From: Callaeas wilsoni
Lineage: Eukaryota; Chordata; Aves; Passeriformes; Callaeidae
NCBI GenBank assembly: GCA_013398955.1
Contig: VWPU01011889.1
Location: 16,888 to 80,887, forward strand
Direction of reading: 5' to 3'
DNA: 64,000 bases
A program made the translations under genes and the position numbers. Shown one piece after another: positions 25,801 through 36,605 of this stretch. Every line of letters begins with the position of its first letter. The first letter of the stretch is position 1. The notes beneath the pieces are model-generated. The model had not been told where the DNA came from. It worked only from the letters and a program-made list of their open reading frames with translations, and searched no databases.

Positions 25801-28429
25801 CATACACCAGAAGTGCTGCTGCTCGGAGGCTACAGGCCGTACATCATGCACTAAATGACTTAGTATCCTTTTTGTCTCAACAGAACTGTCACTTCATGTT
25901 GTAAGAGCAAAAGAGCCAGGTAATGCAGGTCTTTCTGAGTGCTTATAGTCTGCAGTAAAGGTCCATGTTTGTGAACCCAATATCCTGAACAAAACCTAGC
26001 ATAATCTCCCAGTCCATTCCCAAAGAAAAACAAAGAAACTTCCCTTTCTGCAAAAAGTATTGAAAGTTGTTCATTTAGGAGGGTTATTTTATTTAGAAAG
26101 CCTGCTCTTAGCTTTTCCAGACTTCTCAACTACAGTACATTTTTCTTTAATTAGTTTAGCTCAACCAGCAAAGAGCAGGAGTTGAGCAACAAGGGTCTGC
26201 ACATAAAAGCATTTGAAATCTCTGGCTGGCTAATACAGTCTAAATATACACTGCAATCTGCCTGTCAGACTTATTAGAGGGCAGCATTGTGTTCTGTATA
26301 CTACATTACTATTATTGTGTTTTCCAGGAGAATGAGTTATCCACTGGTAGTGATTTCATGTGGGTAAATGAGGCTGCTGGGTTTGGTTCATTAGCATCTT
26401 TTCTGCAGCTACCAGCATTTAAATTAGAGATGCTCCTGGATCATACAGAGGAACAAGTGTTTACTCAAGTGTTTCACCAGCTTGTCAACGCAAGGACCTC
26501 TCCTACATCCCACACTCCTGCCTTTGCTGGGGCCTGTGGAAGCTACAGAAACAGGTACCTCAGAACTGAGCAGCTCCTGACAGAGATGGAATTCGATCCC
26601 CATGTTTCATGTCAGGAGATATCCTGATACAACCTTTGAAGCAGACCAAGACAAATACTGAGTATTTTTGGGGTGCAGGTTGCCATGCTAACTGCCCTGT
26701 GAGCACTTCTGAGATTTCCCACCAAAATCTCACACTCACTTCTGCCCTCAGACCCAGTCAGGGGGCTGGCACAGCTTCTGCTGCCCTGCCTAAAGCCCAT
26801 TTTGGTCAACAGTGCAGGGCTGTGGGGAAGCCTCCTGAGCCCCAAGGAGCACAGTGCTGGGGTGCCCAGAGCTGACATCACCTTTGTAGCCTCCTGAACC
26901 ACCAGCACCCCTCTCCAGCAACCAAGCTTGGTTATTTCTTCTGCCCCAAAACTCCACACAGCCAACAGCACAAGGCGAGATGCAGGCAGTGCTCAGCATA
27001 TGAAACACGGCAGGCAAACTTGAAGCAAATAAAGCTGCAAAGAAAAATGGTTTTATCTCTGCTGATGGCTTGGCTGGCAGTAGGGAGAAGAGAGGGAGGA
27101 TCCTTCTGCTCAGGCTTTGTCCCCATCTCCAAGATTTCCTCTATGTTGAGTCATTCACACTTGCATGAAGCAACACTGAAGTCAGTGATAGGACTGGGTA
27201 GGGAGAAGGGAGAACTTTGTTACAGGATATGACATGGTGAAAAACCACATGTGAGATCAAACAGGCTGCTGGTGGGAACAGGGGCATATGGCAAAATCTA
27301 GCTCCTGGAATGATTTATTAGACAAAAATAATTTTAAAGGTTGCTTTAAATTCAGCGCTTTAATGCCCTTCTGCTCTCTTAGCGAGGCAGTTAGTTGGCT
27401 ACAGCACTAGATTAGAAAACTGAATTCCTTTCACATACAGAACATGTGAAATAGTGCTAGTTGTGACTCAAAAGGCCCCTTCCACAATGTCTTTTAAAAG
27501 GCAATATATGTTTGGGTAAGTAGCTGGTGTATTCCCAAGGAAAGTTTATTTCACCAGTGCTCCCCATGTCACCAGCTAATTATAGAAGCACTGCAGCTAC
27601 CTGTGGTGTCGTGGTAATGGGGGCTGGTGTGCACAAAGCACAAAGGAGCAATAGCCATAAAACTGCTTTTCACTTCCACTTCACAGGGAAGGTTCTCAGA
27701 GCACTGCAGTTATTTGCACCTTCACAGCTCCACAATTTATCAGTCATTTCAGAGTCATGGAAATCCAGGCAGAGATGAAGTGAGGCAGGCATTAAAGACT
27801 CAGGAGAACTCCCCTTTCCCAGAGGAGGGGTTCATTCCTGCTTGGACAGAGCACTAAGCCAGCTCTCAAACTCCACTAGCATCAAACAGAGAGCTGGGCT
27901 ACAAATTACAGGCAAATCAGTTGGTCCTTAATTCTAAAAAATGCCTTAGAGTAGATGGAAAACCCCTATATTTAAAGTTTTAAGCTTTAGAAACAACTTT
28001 GGGGGCAGGACAAGGAAGCTCTGTACAGCAGGTCCATATATCTAATGAGGCAATAATTAAACATCTAATTTTCTAATCACGCTTTTGATCTGGTGAGCAG
28101 TGCTCTGGGTTAAAAGCACCCTCAAACCTACAGATGCAAAATATAACCTGCTTAGCATGGACAGTAGCTCTTCAATTCTGTCAGCAACAGTGAAGACAGG
28201 TGTCTGTTCTGTATCACGCTTCTAGCTCAAGGATCCACCTTCTCCAACAGATTTAGATCTTCTCAAAGAACACTTGGCTTCAGCTCCAAGCTGAATCCTG
28301 AGTTTTCCAAAAATTACAGCACTGATTAGATTTATGAGATGATTAAGAGGCTTTCCAAGTCCAAAATTCAGGTAGTTACGCTGTAACAGGCTGTTCCACT
28401 ACAAACCCCTGAAGGCAAAGCCAGTTTGA
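22886..28429. other. Unique non-coding sequence, no gene recognised
   Basis: I see no transposon or gene. The longest frame (129 codons, 24,802-25,191, plus) does not match any protein I recognise. A TATATAAGG motif at about 25,445 is TATA-like but has no supporting context. Confidence 0.4.
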
Positions 28430-28710
28430 GGTCTCGTTTCCAAGAACAGCGTGTACTCTGCAGGCACGCTGCAAGGTGTGCCTGCCACAGCACCTTCAGG
28501 AAGGCACACCTACGGTCACACGCCGGCAGCTGCTATGGGGCCGATGCACCTGACCTGTACCGCTCCTACACGGCTGCAGCAACTGCAGCACCTGACTCCA
28601 GTCTCTAAACGTTATCTCTGAAGTAGCCAAAGCAGAGCTCAGCCAGCACCTGCGACGCTGACTGACTCACACAACTGGACCGTCGCAGCCACGGCAAGAT
28701 GTGCCCTCGC
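28430..28710. other. CpG-enriched patch of unknown function
   Basis: About fifteen CpGs are spread over 280 bases (for example CACGCCGGCAGC, GGGGCCGATGC, GTACCGCTCC, CTGCGACGCTG, GACCGTCGCAGCCACGG), while the flanks are CpG-poor. A 60-codon plus-strand frame crosses it, but I see no supporting splice sites or homology. It may be regulatory sequence or an unrecognised exon. Confidence 0.35.
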
Positions 28711-29836
28711 ACAGCACCAAAACCTGCCTGGGGCTGTGTCAGTGAGACAAGCGAGCCTCAAAGCTTAGCCTCTCTAGTTCAGTGAGTAAAACTGAGTAAA
28801 ACTCAGCACAGTCTGCAAAACCAGCTGAAAAATCCTTCGTGGCCCTAACCATGCCTCTGAGCTGCTGCTGCCGCAAGAGGCGGCTGTGATGGAACAAACT
28901 GAGGTGTGACATCACGGTGATGCAGGGTAAACGTGCCCTGCAGACCGTCAGCTGCACCAGCAGCAGAAAACCCTCCTTTGGCTGCAAATGGCTCTAAAAA
29001 ACTAATTAGCTTTCCCGGAGTTATTAGGAAAGTGAGTAATTGTATGCACAGTTACAGCAGCGCTGTAGACACTGTGCTCCGAATGAGGGAAAGGCAAAGC
29101 TGAAGAGGGATTTGTTTGCAGCTGTAATTGTTCTCTGCCCTGACTCTGCTCAAGCAGCTACAATTATTAATCTGTAAATTCAACATCAAAAGCTGAGATA
29201 ACTAAATAGAGGCAAGGTCAGATAGAAAAAATAATCTAATTTTTTACATTACATTAATTTTTTTCCAGCTGAGATGGCTTTCTTTCTGAGCTGATATTAA
29301 GAGCATACATATTTTAAGTAAGCCCCACTGGCCACACATGCCAACAGCAGAGTGCAGCATAGCAAAGATAATTGATATAATTGTTTTTAAGGACAAAGTA
29401 TATTCCCTTTAGCCAAGATAACAGTTTGCATAGCTGAAATCAGACATGAAACTCCATGCTGAATTTATTTCCCTGCTACAAATAATTCTTTAGATTCTTT
29501 TCTATGAAGTGAGATGCTCCAGTTTAGAAGAGAGGTGAGCCCTGGATATCATTACCTGTGTTGTGGATCAAAGTAACTTGGTGGAAAAAAGCCCTACTGA
29601 TGCTAAAGCCTGCCCACAGGGGAAAAAACTGAAAAACACAAGACACAGATTCCAAGACCTATGTTGAACTACAGTGATGAACAACAGGAAAATATTCTTC
29701 ACCCGGACGCAAATTAATATAAGTACTCCAAACAGTGAAAAAAAAAAATCTATTACAAAACAGAAAGGAAATTTGTGTCTTTGTCAACTAAAGCAAAACA
29801 ATTTAATTTCTCCTACATTCTAGTTCAAATGTAAAG

Positions 29837-29900
29837 TGGAAAAAAAAGAAAGAAAGGAGAAACTAAGCGGGGGGGAAAAAAAATCAAAAAAAATCAAATT
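29837..29900. repeat. A/G-rich low-complexity tract
   Basis: A run of GGAAAAAAAAGAAAGAAAGG type sequence is followed by a G7 run and two A8 blocks. This is simple purine-rich low-complexity sequence. Confidence 0.7.
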
Positions 29901-31334
29901 ACCTTTTCCTCCCAAATCCTAAAACTAGAAACTATTTCCAAACATTAAAAGCTTTTCAAGGAGCACAGCATCTGGGACCATTTCACACTGAAATCACATT
30001 AGCACATCTCTGTCATAGTGCAGCCAGGTCGGTTCTCACTTCTTTAATAACTAAGCTGTAAAACCTTTTCTATCCACCAAATAAGCAAGTTTGTGCTGTT
30101 ACAGAAATATAACACTATAAGGACAACAAATCCGTCTTGTGTTTTACTCCACGCTGGCAGAATCCCACCAGGGATGAATTAAAATAGATCCTTTTTCCAC
30201 CTTTTCCAAAATGAGGACTCAGGTATTTTCAAAATCCTTTTCCATTCATCTCTGCTCGCAGCGTGTGCAGCTTGTGAAAAAGTTCCCTTTCTCATGTTCT
30301 GCAATTAATTTTCTTTGAGGTGGACAGCAGAAAACAATAGACCCATGAGAACCTCATGCTTGGTCTGCAGGGAACTGCAGCACCACATTCCAGAAGTGGC
30401 CTCGGCAGACTTGGCATATTGCTGCACTGATTCATTGTCCTGTCAATGAACGTAACTGGATGTTTATTAACAGTGAAAACAAATACATTTTATCTTCTGC
30501 ACTAAGAACTGTCTTTCTGAACAAGAGAGAAGGGCGAAGAAGCAGCTGAGATATTAATATGCTTAAAATAAAAATGTATAGCTGGTATCATGGTATTTGA
30601 TTTAATGATTAGCACATGAGGAATATGAAATTTAACATGAAATGGGAACTGTCACAAACAACTCCAGTTGGTTTGGATTTCTCCATTCTCAGCATAAAGA
30701 TGGGCTGTACAGATCACTATCCTGTTTCTACAGGGTATTAGCAGAGAGAGGGAAAGGTATCTAGGTACACACCACATATTAGCTATCTGCCCCCATATTC
30801 TTATATTCACCAATGATTTTATACTTTTTAGAGTTTTCTGAACCAACAGTTCTGTGATTTGATAACACTCGGGGAACTCGGTGTTCACTAATCCCACTCA
30901 CCCCTCCTTTGACAAGTGCAGCTGCCCTGGGATGGATGCAGCCACCACCACATCACCTCCCATGGGTGAGCCCACATCCCTACAGGGTAGCTCAGGAGAG
31001 TTTCCTTCCTGAGCCGCTTCCCAGAACAATCTCAGGCCAGGCTCTCATCTCCAAAATCACCTGTAGGATCAATGACTTAGAAGCACAGCGGAGATGTGAG
31101 ACACAGGAGTGAGGGTTCTGGCCACAGTCAGCACAGGTCTGCAGCAAGAGCCTGGTGATGCTCAGAGACACCCACCCTGTCTGAGGGACTGCAAACCTGC
31201 ATCACCCAAAGTCACCGGCTCTGCTGACAGGACACGCATCCTTGGAGCCAACAGCTGCTCCAGCAACAAGAGTTCTTTGAACCTCAGTGCTGGGTGGCTT
31301 TGTGACATCAAGCACACAGCAGCTTTGAGACTGA

Positions 31335-31360
31335 ACCCCAGGAACAAATGCTCCTGGGGT
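31335..31360. repeat. Perfect 9-bp GC-rich inverted repeat
   Basis: ACCCCAGGA at 31,335-31,343 is the exact reverse complement of TCCTGGGGT at 31,352-31,360, with an 8-base spacer. As DNA or RNA it could form a stable stem-loop. No RNA family is recognised. Confidence 0.6.
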
Positions 31361-32454
31361 AGAATCCCAGTGTCGACTGTGTCTGACCAGCCTTCGAGCG
31401 TGTCTTGTACATAACACTCAGCCTCCATCCTACTCCAGCAGGAAACATCCCAAAAACCTGCTCTCAAACCTTAAACATAGCAAAAATACAGCTCTTGAAG
31501 GCAACCTGGATCATTTACCCTAAGTCACTTCTGAGGTGACTCAAATAACATCTCGCCTGCAATGAATTCACACCCCACTGCCACCAGGGTGTCAGTGAGA
31601 CTTGCTTATGGGCACAGAGTACTTTCTCCAAAGCAGACAGAAGCCATCTCTCATAAATCATCATACACCAGAGGCACCATCTGCAATAACAAATGAGACC
31701 TCTGAGGTGTCTTTAAAGTCAGGTTTGCTACATTAAGTTTAAAGCATGTAGATGTGTCTTTGGTAGAAGAAAATATTCCAAAGGCATACTACTGTGCATG
31801 CCACTATTCAGGGAATGAAGAGACCCTGCCACACTGCTCTAATTAATAGAGACTCAGCATCTCCAGCCCTGGCCAACTGAGGCTGCCCTCTCCACTACTG
31901 CTTTGGAAGTTTAGGGCACATGCAGATGAAGCAGACTTACAGCACAGAAAACACCCTATAAAGCAAAAGGGTAAAAAATATAGTTTGTGATTGCCATCTG
32001 CACGAAACTACAGTTTAAAGCATCAGTTCCTAACCACCCACAACCTGAGACCACGTTTTCCAAAGGACATCTTCCCTTTTGCAGGTACAGTGTGTGCTTG
32101 GCAACACCTGCAGTTACTCTCAAGGGTTCCGACTTGTAAGTGCACCTCAGCAGTAGCACTGACAAGGGCCATATTTCATTCTGTGTGTTTTTACTGATTA
32201 ACAGCTACATTACAGCAGAGTGCAGAAGGCAGACATACCTATAATACAGAATATCCAATAATTCAGAAGTAACAGACCTGCCCATTGTGGGACATTCAGA
32301 CTTACAGAGAATCTTCTGCAGCATCAAGCAGGTAGGTCTAAGCACTGAGTTCATCATATCTCAATTCTGCCCAATTGAGGTGGGAGGGTCAAAATTAAAG
32401 GGGGTAGGGGGGGAAATCCATGCAGTTTTGAACACTTGTTTTGTCTGGCAACAG

Positions 32455-32580
32455 CATTAACAGTATTTGCATTTATCAAGTGTAACAACTACGATCATCA
32501 TTCCCATTGCATCATAGCACAGGGAGAGAATTAAAGAAGTCACGTTTGCCAGCAGCCCATATTGAAATCCCATAGATGCT
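32455..32580 (-). repeat. MIR/L2-type relic, antisense
   Basis: The plus strand shows GTATTTGCATTTATCAAGTG, then CATCATTCCCATTGCATCAT, GAGAGAATTAAAGAAGTCAC and GCCAGCAGCCCA...GAAATCCCA. The order matches the reverse complement of a MIR or L2 3' end (tcattcccatttcacagat.gggaattaag..agtcacttgccc). It is diverged and ancient. Confidence 0.5.
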
Positions 32581-35324
32581 GTATAAGCTTTCAATTATGG
32601 AGGATAGAGGCTGAGGGTGGAGGAGATAATCCTTATAAGAACTACTTCAAAGGTGGAGTATGGATGAGATTTCAGAAAGGCTAACTTAGAAGCTATGTGA
32701 TGTTTCTGTTGTTTCGATATCAAGGTCATTCATAACGCTTAGACGTGGTTTTCACAAAGGAAGCCTTTTAAAAATAATTTCTTTATTTGTTTCTACAAAT
32801 CAGCTGATTCTAGTCATAAAAATTCCATTAATTGAGTGCCACACGGATAATCAAAGCATTCCCTTGCTGTTCAAAGAATAAGACAAACGAGGCACAAGAC
32901 AAACAAAGAACTCTGCTTACACCAAGCTGAGGAAACCCTAAGCTCAAACCCAATACAAAACAAATAATTTCAGCTTTCAGTAAAAGCAAGATGAGCATGC
33001 CTGAGTTGCTTTGCTTTTGCTCCCCTGCCCCAAGGCTGTGCACTCAGTAGATGCTGTGGATTAGCTGAATTTCTCACTATGCACTGCACTGACTTGTGCA
33101 TACAGGTGAGCTCGAGCTACATATTTTGGGAATAATGCACTATTCTGTCCTTGTGAAATCTGGCTTTAGTTATTAACTATGCATGGTGCTTTCTTAATGC
33201 ATATACTTGGGAGGAATTTTCATCCCCACAATCCCCCTGCACTGACAGCTTTCAAACCTTGCATGCAGTGCTCTTCAGGTGGTAGACAACACCAGAATGG
33301 CCTGCTGTCCTACCACATCCAGGACAAGAGGAAAATTTCAGGGCTTCTGAAGCTTGCTGGCAAATATCCCAAGGGCCTAATGGTGCTTCACTGCACACAG
33401 CCACATATGAACAATTCACTGGAAGGCAACACCTCTCTTTTTCAAACATATCTATCTTTCTTAGTTAACAAGTGCTCCACCAGAGAACCCTGTGGGGCAC
33501 AGAGAACATCCACTTTGTGCAATGATGCTCCACCAACTGTTAGAGTCAGATGTACAATTTAGTACACGGAAGGTTTTCTTCTGGGTTTCTCACTGGGAAC
33601 CAACAGCAAAGCATGGATACCAAAGGAAAAACCTTGAAGCAAATAAACCTCAGATTTGTTTCCTCTCTGTCTCTCATATGGTTTGTTTTATCTGTCTACA
33701 CAGTAGAATACTACAACACACCAGAGACGCCAGAATTGCTCATTTCTGAAACTCCACTCCTCAACGGTGCTGCATGCTGGCAAACAGTCACTGAACAGGA
33801 ACATGGAAAAATAATTGGGTTTAACGTGTTTGTGAATGGAAGGTAGAGAAGATAGAGAAGAAATGGAACAACTCTTAGTATTTCCTTGAGTCAGTGATAG
33901 CTCAGATAAAAGATAAAGCTGAGATTTTACTCTTGTTCTTTAACAATCATCAAGAATAGGTAGAGAATAAAACCTGGGATAGTGCAGGGGATTTCAGCAT
34001 GGAAAAACTGGAGGTCCCACATGGCTGCCACCAAAATGCCCTTCAAACATTATCACCACCACCCAGATGACAATGTACTAATTCAAAACTGCTGTGTCCA
34101 ACAGTCAGCCACTTGGAAGCACAGGATTAAACACACATCACCCTGGAGAACAGGAAAGGTGATGACAAGGGACCAAAATCTAGCAACTGTAAGTTTAATA
34201 AAGGAAGGCCCAGAGGCAAATTTAGCTAGTAAAATTAAGAACCACGTAGGTGGGGTTTAAGGCAATTGAAGATTATTCCACTGCTGTTTCAATCAGTTCC
34301 ACATGGTAGGGGTCAAAAATTTATAAGGTACTTTTAACACTTTTCATTGCAGAGTGGCAGTAGTTAAGTGGTGTCTGCATGTGTTACATCATCAGTTCCA
34401 CACTCCTTATTCTACTACCAACTAAGCAGAATCTGAAAGTGCAGCTAATTAAACAGAACCTAAATTCAGCAGGTTTGGATGACTTGCACCACAGTTTTAA
34501 AAGAACATCCTGAATCACTCTATTATTGATATCAATTTTAAATATGTTGGGTACATGGAAGTCACAGTAGCTGGAAAAAACCTGCTGATCTGCCAAGTAT
34601 TTTAAGAATTAAATAGAAAATCCTAAGAATGATCTCCAATAAATGAGTGTGATAAAATTAATCTGTATAAATTGGAAATTCTCCAGAACGCACAGTACCT
34701 AGTATTACAGATTTTTTAAAAAGTATAAAATCATATACTTCAACGTGATTTTAGTCACTAAAATGACACTGTGGACTTTCCATACAGAATTTAGCTTCAT
34801 GTTCGCAATTATTTGACTGAGGAAATAATATGACGTGTATTGTTGGATGAAAATCATTTAATGCAGTGGTGACTGACCAGTCACAGGTATACATGCATGT
34901 TCCTACTGAGAACTTGGCAGAGGCTGCTCCTAGGCCCTGTGGTGTTGAAGACAATCTAAAATCATTACTTATCAAGCTTGAGGATGGTAAACATTGTAGG
35001 ACTGCTAAATAACTGAGAAAGGAAGGACAGATCCACATGGCTAAATAAGCTCCTCCAAAGAACACAGTATAGACTTCAGCACAGCCACACACCCACAGAG
35101 CAACACAAACAATGGGGCAGCATCCTGTGAAGCCATTGATTTCAGCAGGAACTTCATGGTCAACATGCAATTAGAGAAGCTGAGCACACTGTGCTGGAAT
35201 GGTTCTGTGCTCAAGGGAAGCTCACAGAACTTTGGATGTGGGATGCTCAAAATAAAAAATAAATCAGCATGTGGCATTAGCACTGTCAAAATTATAGTAA
35301 GTTTTAATGCTTGCAATTCAAGAA
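32581..35324. other. Unique sequence, nothing recognised
   Basis: No gene or transposon is recognised. Short overlapping frames on both strands only. Confidence 0.4.
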
Positions 35325-35600
35325 TACTGAAAAACTGAATCCAGTGCAAAGAACCTCCAAGAGGATGATTAAAGGACCTAAAGCTCAGCTTAGAGAAGGG
35401 CTCCAGAAGCACCATCTGTTCTCCTTAACGAAGGGAGAAGGTTAATAGGACAATCTGATCACAGTTTGCAAGTACCTACGTAAGGAACAGAAATTTGATC
35501 AAAGAGCTCTGTCCTTTAGCAAATCTGGTCTAATGAGGCAATACAAAATTCAGACAAACTCAGGCCCAAACAAAGCTATGTTTATGATGGTTAACTAGTT
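35325..35600 (+). repeat. CR1 LINE ORF2 C-terminal relic, sense
   Basis: In the frame through 35,344 the plus strand encodes VQRTSKRMIKG, then after frame damage DNLITVCKYLRKEQ (from about 35,450), continuing with LSFSKS-like residues. This parallels the C-terminal end of CR1 reverse-transcriptase proteins (VQRRATRMIKG ... GDLI.VYKYLKG ... LF). The sense strand is plus, opposite to the other CR1 copies here. Frame shifts and the lack of the upstream polymerase domain make it a dead 5'-truncated copy. Confidence 0.65.
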
Positions 35601-36412
35601 AAAGCTGATGTTGACAGTATTACCAGTATGGATACCTGTCAGTAAGGCTGAATGCAGGACAGTAAAAGCTGTCATGGATTTTCAATCACACATTAAAAAC
35701 ATGATGGCATGATTTTTTTTTTTTACCCCTACTCAGAGACAAATTTCTAGCTGAAAAAGGAATTAATTCAGAGCTGCCAGGGAATTTTACAGCACAGACT
35801 TTACACAAGAAGCCCTGTGTGTCCCATGAGGCCCCTACAGCAGGAGCACTGCTCCAAGGTAGGGACTGTGATGTGCCACCAGAGACAGGCTCTGTCATTC
35901 TGGCATCTATCAGGAATTAGAGTTTTAAGACTGAAGCTTCTCTGCTGTACCATTGGCTGGCCAACATTCCCACACCAAGCTGATATTTATCACAGTACCT
36001 CATCCCTCAGCATCTCCCACAAAATGTGACTGTGTGGGATAGAACATGCACACTCAGAGGGAGCCTGAACTCCAAGGACCTGCAGCTCAGGTCACATCCT
36101 GGGCCAAGCAGAAAGACAACAGCTATAACAGGAATAAAGTGAAGAATCCAATCCTCATTTAATCCCATTTTAAAATTAAATATTGTTTATTGTGGGTTGT
36201 TTTTAGAAGGATTGGGGGATGTGCTGTTCTTTCAAATGCTCTTTGGCTCTGGAAGCTGAAGGAGCAGAGCATCAGCTGCAGGACCTCCAGTTGCTGCTGG
36301 TTCAATCGGCTTTACTGAGAAGAGCCTTTAGTGTAAACACACTCCAGTCACAAGCCTGAGCAGCCTATTTAACAGTCACCTTGTTAATAACCCAGCAGGG
36401 TTAAGGAATAAG
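35601..36412. other. Unique sequence, nothing recognised
   Basis: No recognisable features apart from short frames. A poly(T) run lies at about 35,709-35,724. Confidence 0.4.
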
Positions 36413-36605
36413 TAGAATTACAGAACTGCTTGGGTTGTAAGGGACCTTAAAGATCATCTAAGTCCAGTGGAAGATGTTCAAGCGACACCTTCCTCTGGAC
36501 CAGATTACTCCGAACCCCATCCAGTCTCATCTTGAACACATCCATGGGTGGGAAATTCATCACCTCTCTGTTAATTTAAGCCCTTCAGCATGTTTTCTTA
36601 ACAAG
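36413..36605 (-). repeat. CR1 LINE 3' end, antisense
   Basis: The plus strand reads GAATTACAGAACTGCTTGGG, then TTGTAAGGGACCTTAAAGAT, CATCTAAGTCCA, a 'gacaccttcctctggaccagatt' segment, CCCCATCCAGTCTCATCTTG and AACACATCCATGGGTGGGAA. This is the reverse complement of the avian CR1 3' untranslated region almost step for step (agaatcacagaatggtttgggttggaagggaccttaaagatcat ... agaccaggttgctc ... ccttgaacacttccagggatgggg). The element therefore lies on the minus strand with its 3' end at the left. It is strongly 5' truncated, as most CR1 copies are, and supports an avian origin of the window. Confidence 0.85.

Larger units (their letters stand above)
28711..32454. other. Unique sequence with A+T-rich blocks, no gene recognised
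   Basis: The stretch contains an A+T-rich block at 29,120-29,420 rich in AATTA/TAAT motifs, purine/A-rich low complexity at about 29,837-29,900, and a compact GC hairpin at 31,335-31,360. No gene or transposon is identifiable. Confidence 0.4.
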
